From Roseateles sp. (GTDB lineage Bacteria; Pseudomonadota; Gammaproteobacteria; Burkholderiales; Burkholderiaceae), in assembly GCA_019232985.1 (NCBI GenBank), contig JAFAMW010000011.1:1-10558 (forward strand): DNA of 10,558 bases, written 5' to 3'. Position numbers and translations under genes: made by a program. The notes beneath the pieces are model-generated. The model worked only from the letters and a program-made list of their open reading frames with translations. It had not been told where the DNA came from and made no database searches. Positions 9,933 through 10,558 of the stretch are shown here, piece after piece; positions within the stretch are counted from its first letter, which is position 1, and every line of letters starts with the position of its first letter.

Positions 9933-10558
9933 ATGGCCTCCAACCTGACCGACCGACTGAGTCGCCTCGTCAAGACGATGCGCGGCCAGGCCCGCATCAC
10001 CGAGAGCAACGTCCAGGACATGCTGCGCGAGGTGCGCATGGCGCTGCTTGAGGCCGACGTGGCGCTGCCGGTCGTGCGCGACTTCATTGCACGAGTCAAG
10101 GAAAAGGCGCTCGGCACGGAAGTCGTCGGCTCGCTGAACCCGGGCCAGATGCTGGTCAGCGTGGTGCAAAAGGAACTCGCTGCGACCATGGGCGAGGGAG
10201 TTGCCGACATCAACCTCGCCGCCCAGCCGCCCGCCGTCATCTTGATGGCCGGCCTGCAGGGCGCCGGCAAGACGACGACGACGGCCAAGCTGGCCAAGCA
10301 CCTGATCGAAAAGCGCAAGAAGAAGGTACTGACGGTCTCGGCCGACGTCTACCGTCCCGCCGCCATCGAGCAGCTCAAGACTGTCACGGCCCAGGCCGGG
10401 GCCGAGTGGTTCGCCTCGACGCCGGACCAGAAGCCGCACTACATCGCGCTCGCCGCGATCGACTACGCGAGGAAGCACTACTTCGACGTGCTGCTGGTCG
10501 ACACCGCCGGCCGCCTGGCGATCGACGAGGCGCTGATGGCCGAGATCCGCGACCTGCA
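9933..10558 (+). CDS. ffh: Signal recognition particle GTPase Ffh (5' part, cut by window edge)
   Basis: Translation from ATG 9933 gives 208 complete codons and then leaves the window still open. It begins MASNLTDRLSRLVKTMRGQA, the N domain (about residues 1-100, helical, with LREVRMALLEADVALPVV). The G domain follows: P-loop G107-x-x-G110-A-G-K113-T in GLQGAGKTTTTAKLA, the SRP-specific DVYRPAAIEQL (138-148) and DTAGR (190-194). Ffh binds 4.5S RNA and, with FtsY, brings ribosomes making membrane proteins to the Sec translocon. The C-terminal methionine-rich M domain is outside the window. It is the only plus-strand gene here and is divergent from the CcsA/YpjD-like gene, the same arrangement as ypjD-ffh in E. 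coli. Start choice is fixed by the conserved N-terminal sequence. Confidence 0.97.
   Translation, partial: MASNLTDRLSRLVKTMRGQARITESNVQDMLREVRMALLEADVALPVVRDFIARVKEKALGTEVVGSLNPGQMLVSVVQKELAATMGEGVADINLAAQPPAVILMAGLQGAGKTTTTAKLAKHLIEKRKKKVLTVSADVYRPAAIEQLKTVTAQAGAEWFASTPDQKPHYIALAAIDYARKHYFDVLLVDTAGRLAIDEALMAEIRDL

Noticed and set aside
9870..10478. N-terminal extension of the CcsA/YpjD-like protein over ffh
   Set aside because: The region is antisense to ffh, and the first membrane helix starts right after ATG 9869.

Overview
The window reads as chromosomal DNA of a high-GC betaproteobacterium, most likely in the order Burkholderiales. The signs are the very high G+C at third codon positions, the family resemblance of every protein, the Lys/Ala/Pro histone-H1-like gene beside nrdAB, and the ffh / ccsA / pilSR neighbourhood. 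All recognised genes are core or widely conserved. I see no insertion sequence, phage, CRISPR array or tRNA.

Layout, right to left, since all genes except ffh are on the minus strand. At the right edge ffh (signal recognition particle GTPase, 9933 onward, plus strand, cut by the window) diverges from a tightly overlapping four-gene operon. That operon is a CcsA/YpjD-type cytochrome c biogenesis membrane protein (9057-9869), a 73-residue PP0621-like protein with a Cys/His site (8839-9060), the sensor kinase PilS (7074-8846) and the sigma-54 activator PilR (5590-7077). All three junctions overlap by 4 or 8 bases, so translation is probably coupled. PilS/PilR normally control type IV pilin transcription; no pilus structural gene lies in this window.

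After a very GC-rich gap (5297-5589) comes the class Ia ribonucleotide reductase locus: nrdA (2042-4957, large subunit with two ATP-cone regions) and nrdB (496-1713, radical subunit with all metal ligands and the radical Tyr). The key regulatory observation is upstream of nrdA. A sigma-70-type promoter at 5251-5279 has its -10 inside one NrdR-box-like sequence and its -35 next to a second one, with the 15-bp inter-box spacing expected of NrdR operators. The predicted transcript has a leader of about 285 nt. nrdA and nrdB are separated by 328 bp that hold two stem-loops whose wobble pairs favour the nrd-sense RNA, and a possible separate nrdB promoter. The left edge is the 5' part of a histone-H1-like protein made of Lys-Lys-Ala-Ala-Pro-type repeats.

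No previously undescribed multi-gene system is evident. The items most worth a second look are non-coding: the NrdR operator/promoter layout, the nrdA-nrdB intergenic hairpins, the long nrdA leader, and an isolated perfect palindrome just downstream of pilR.
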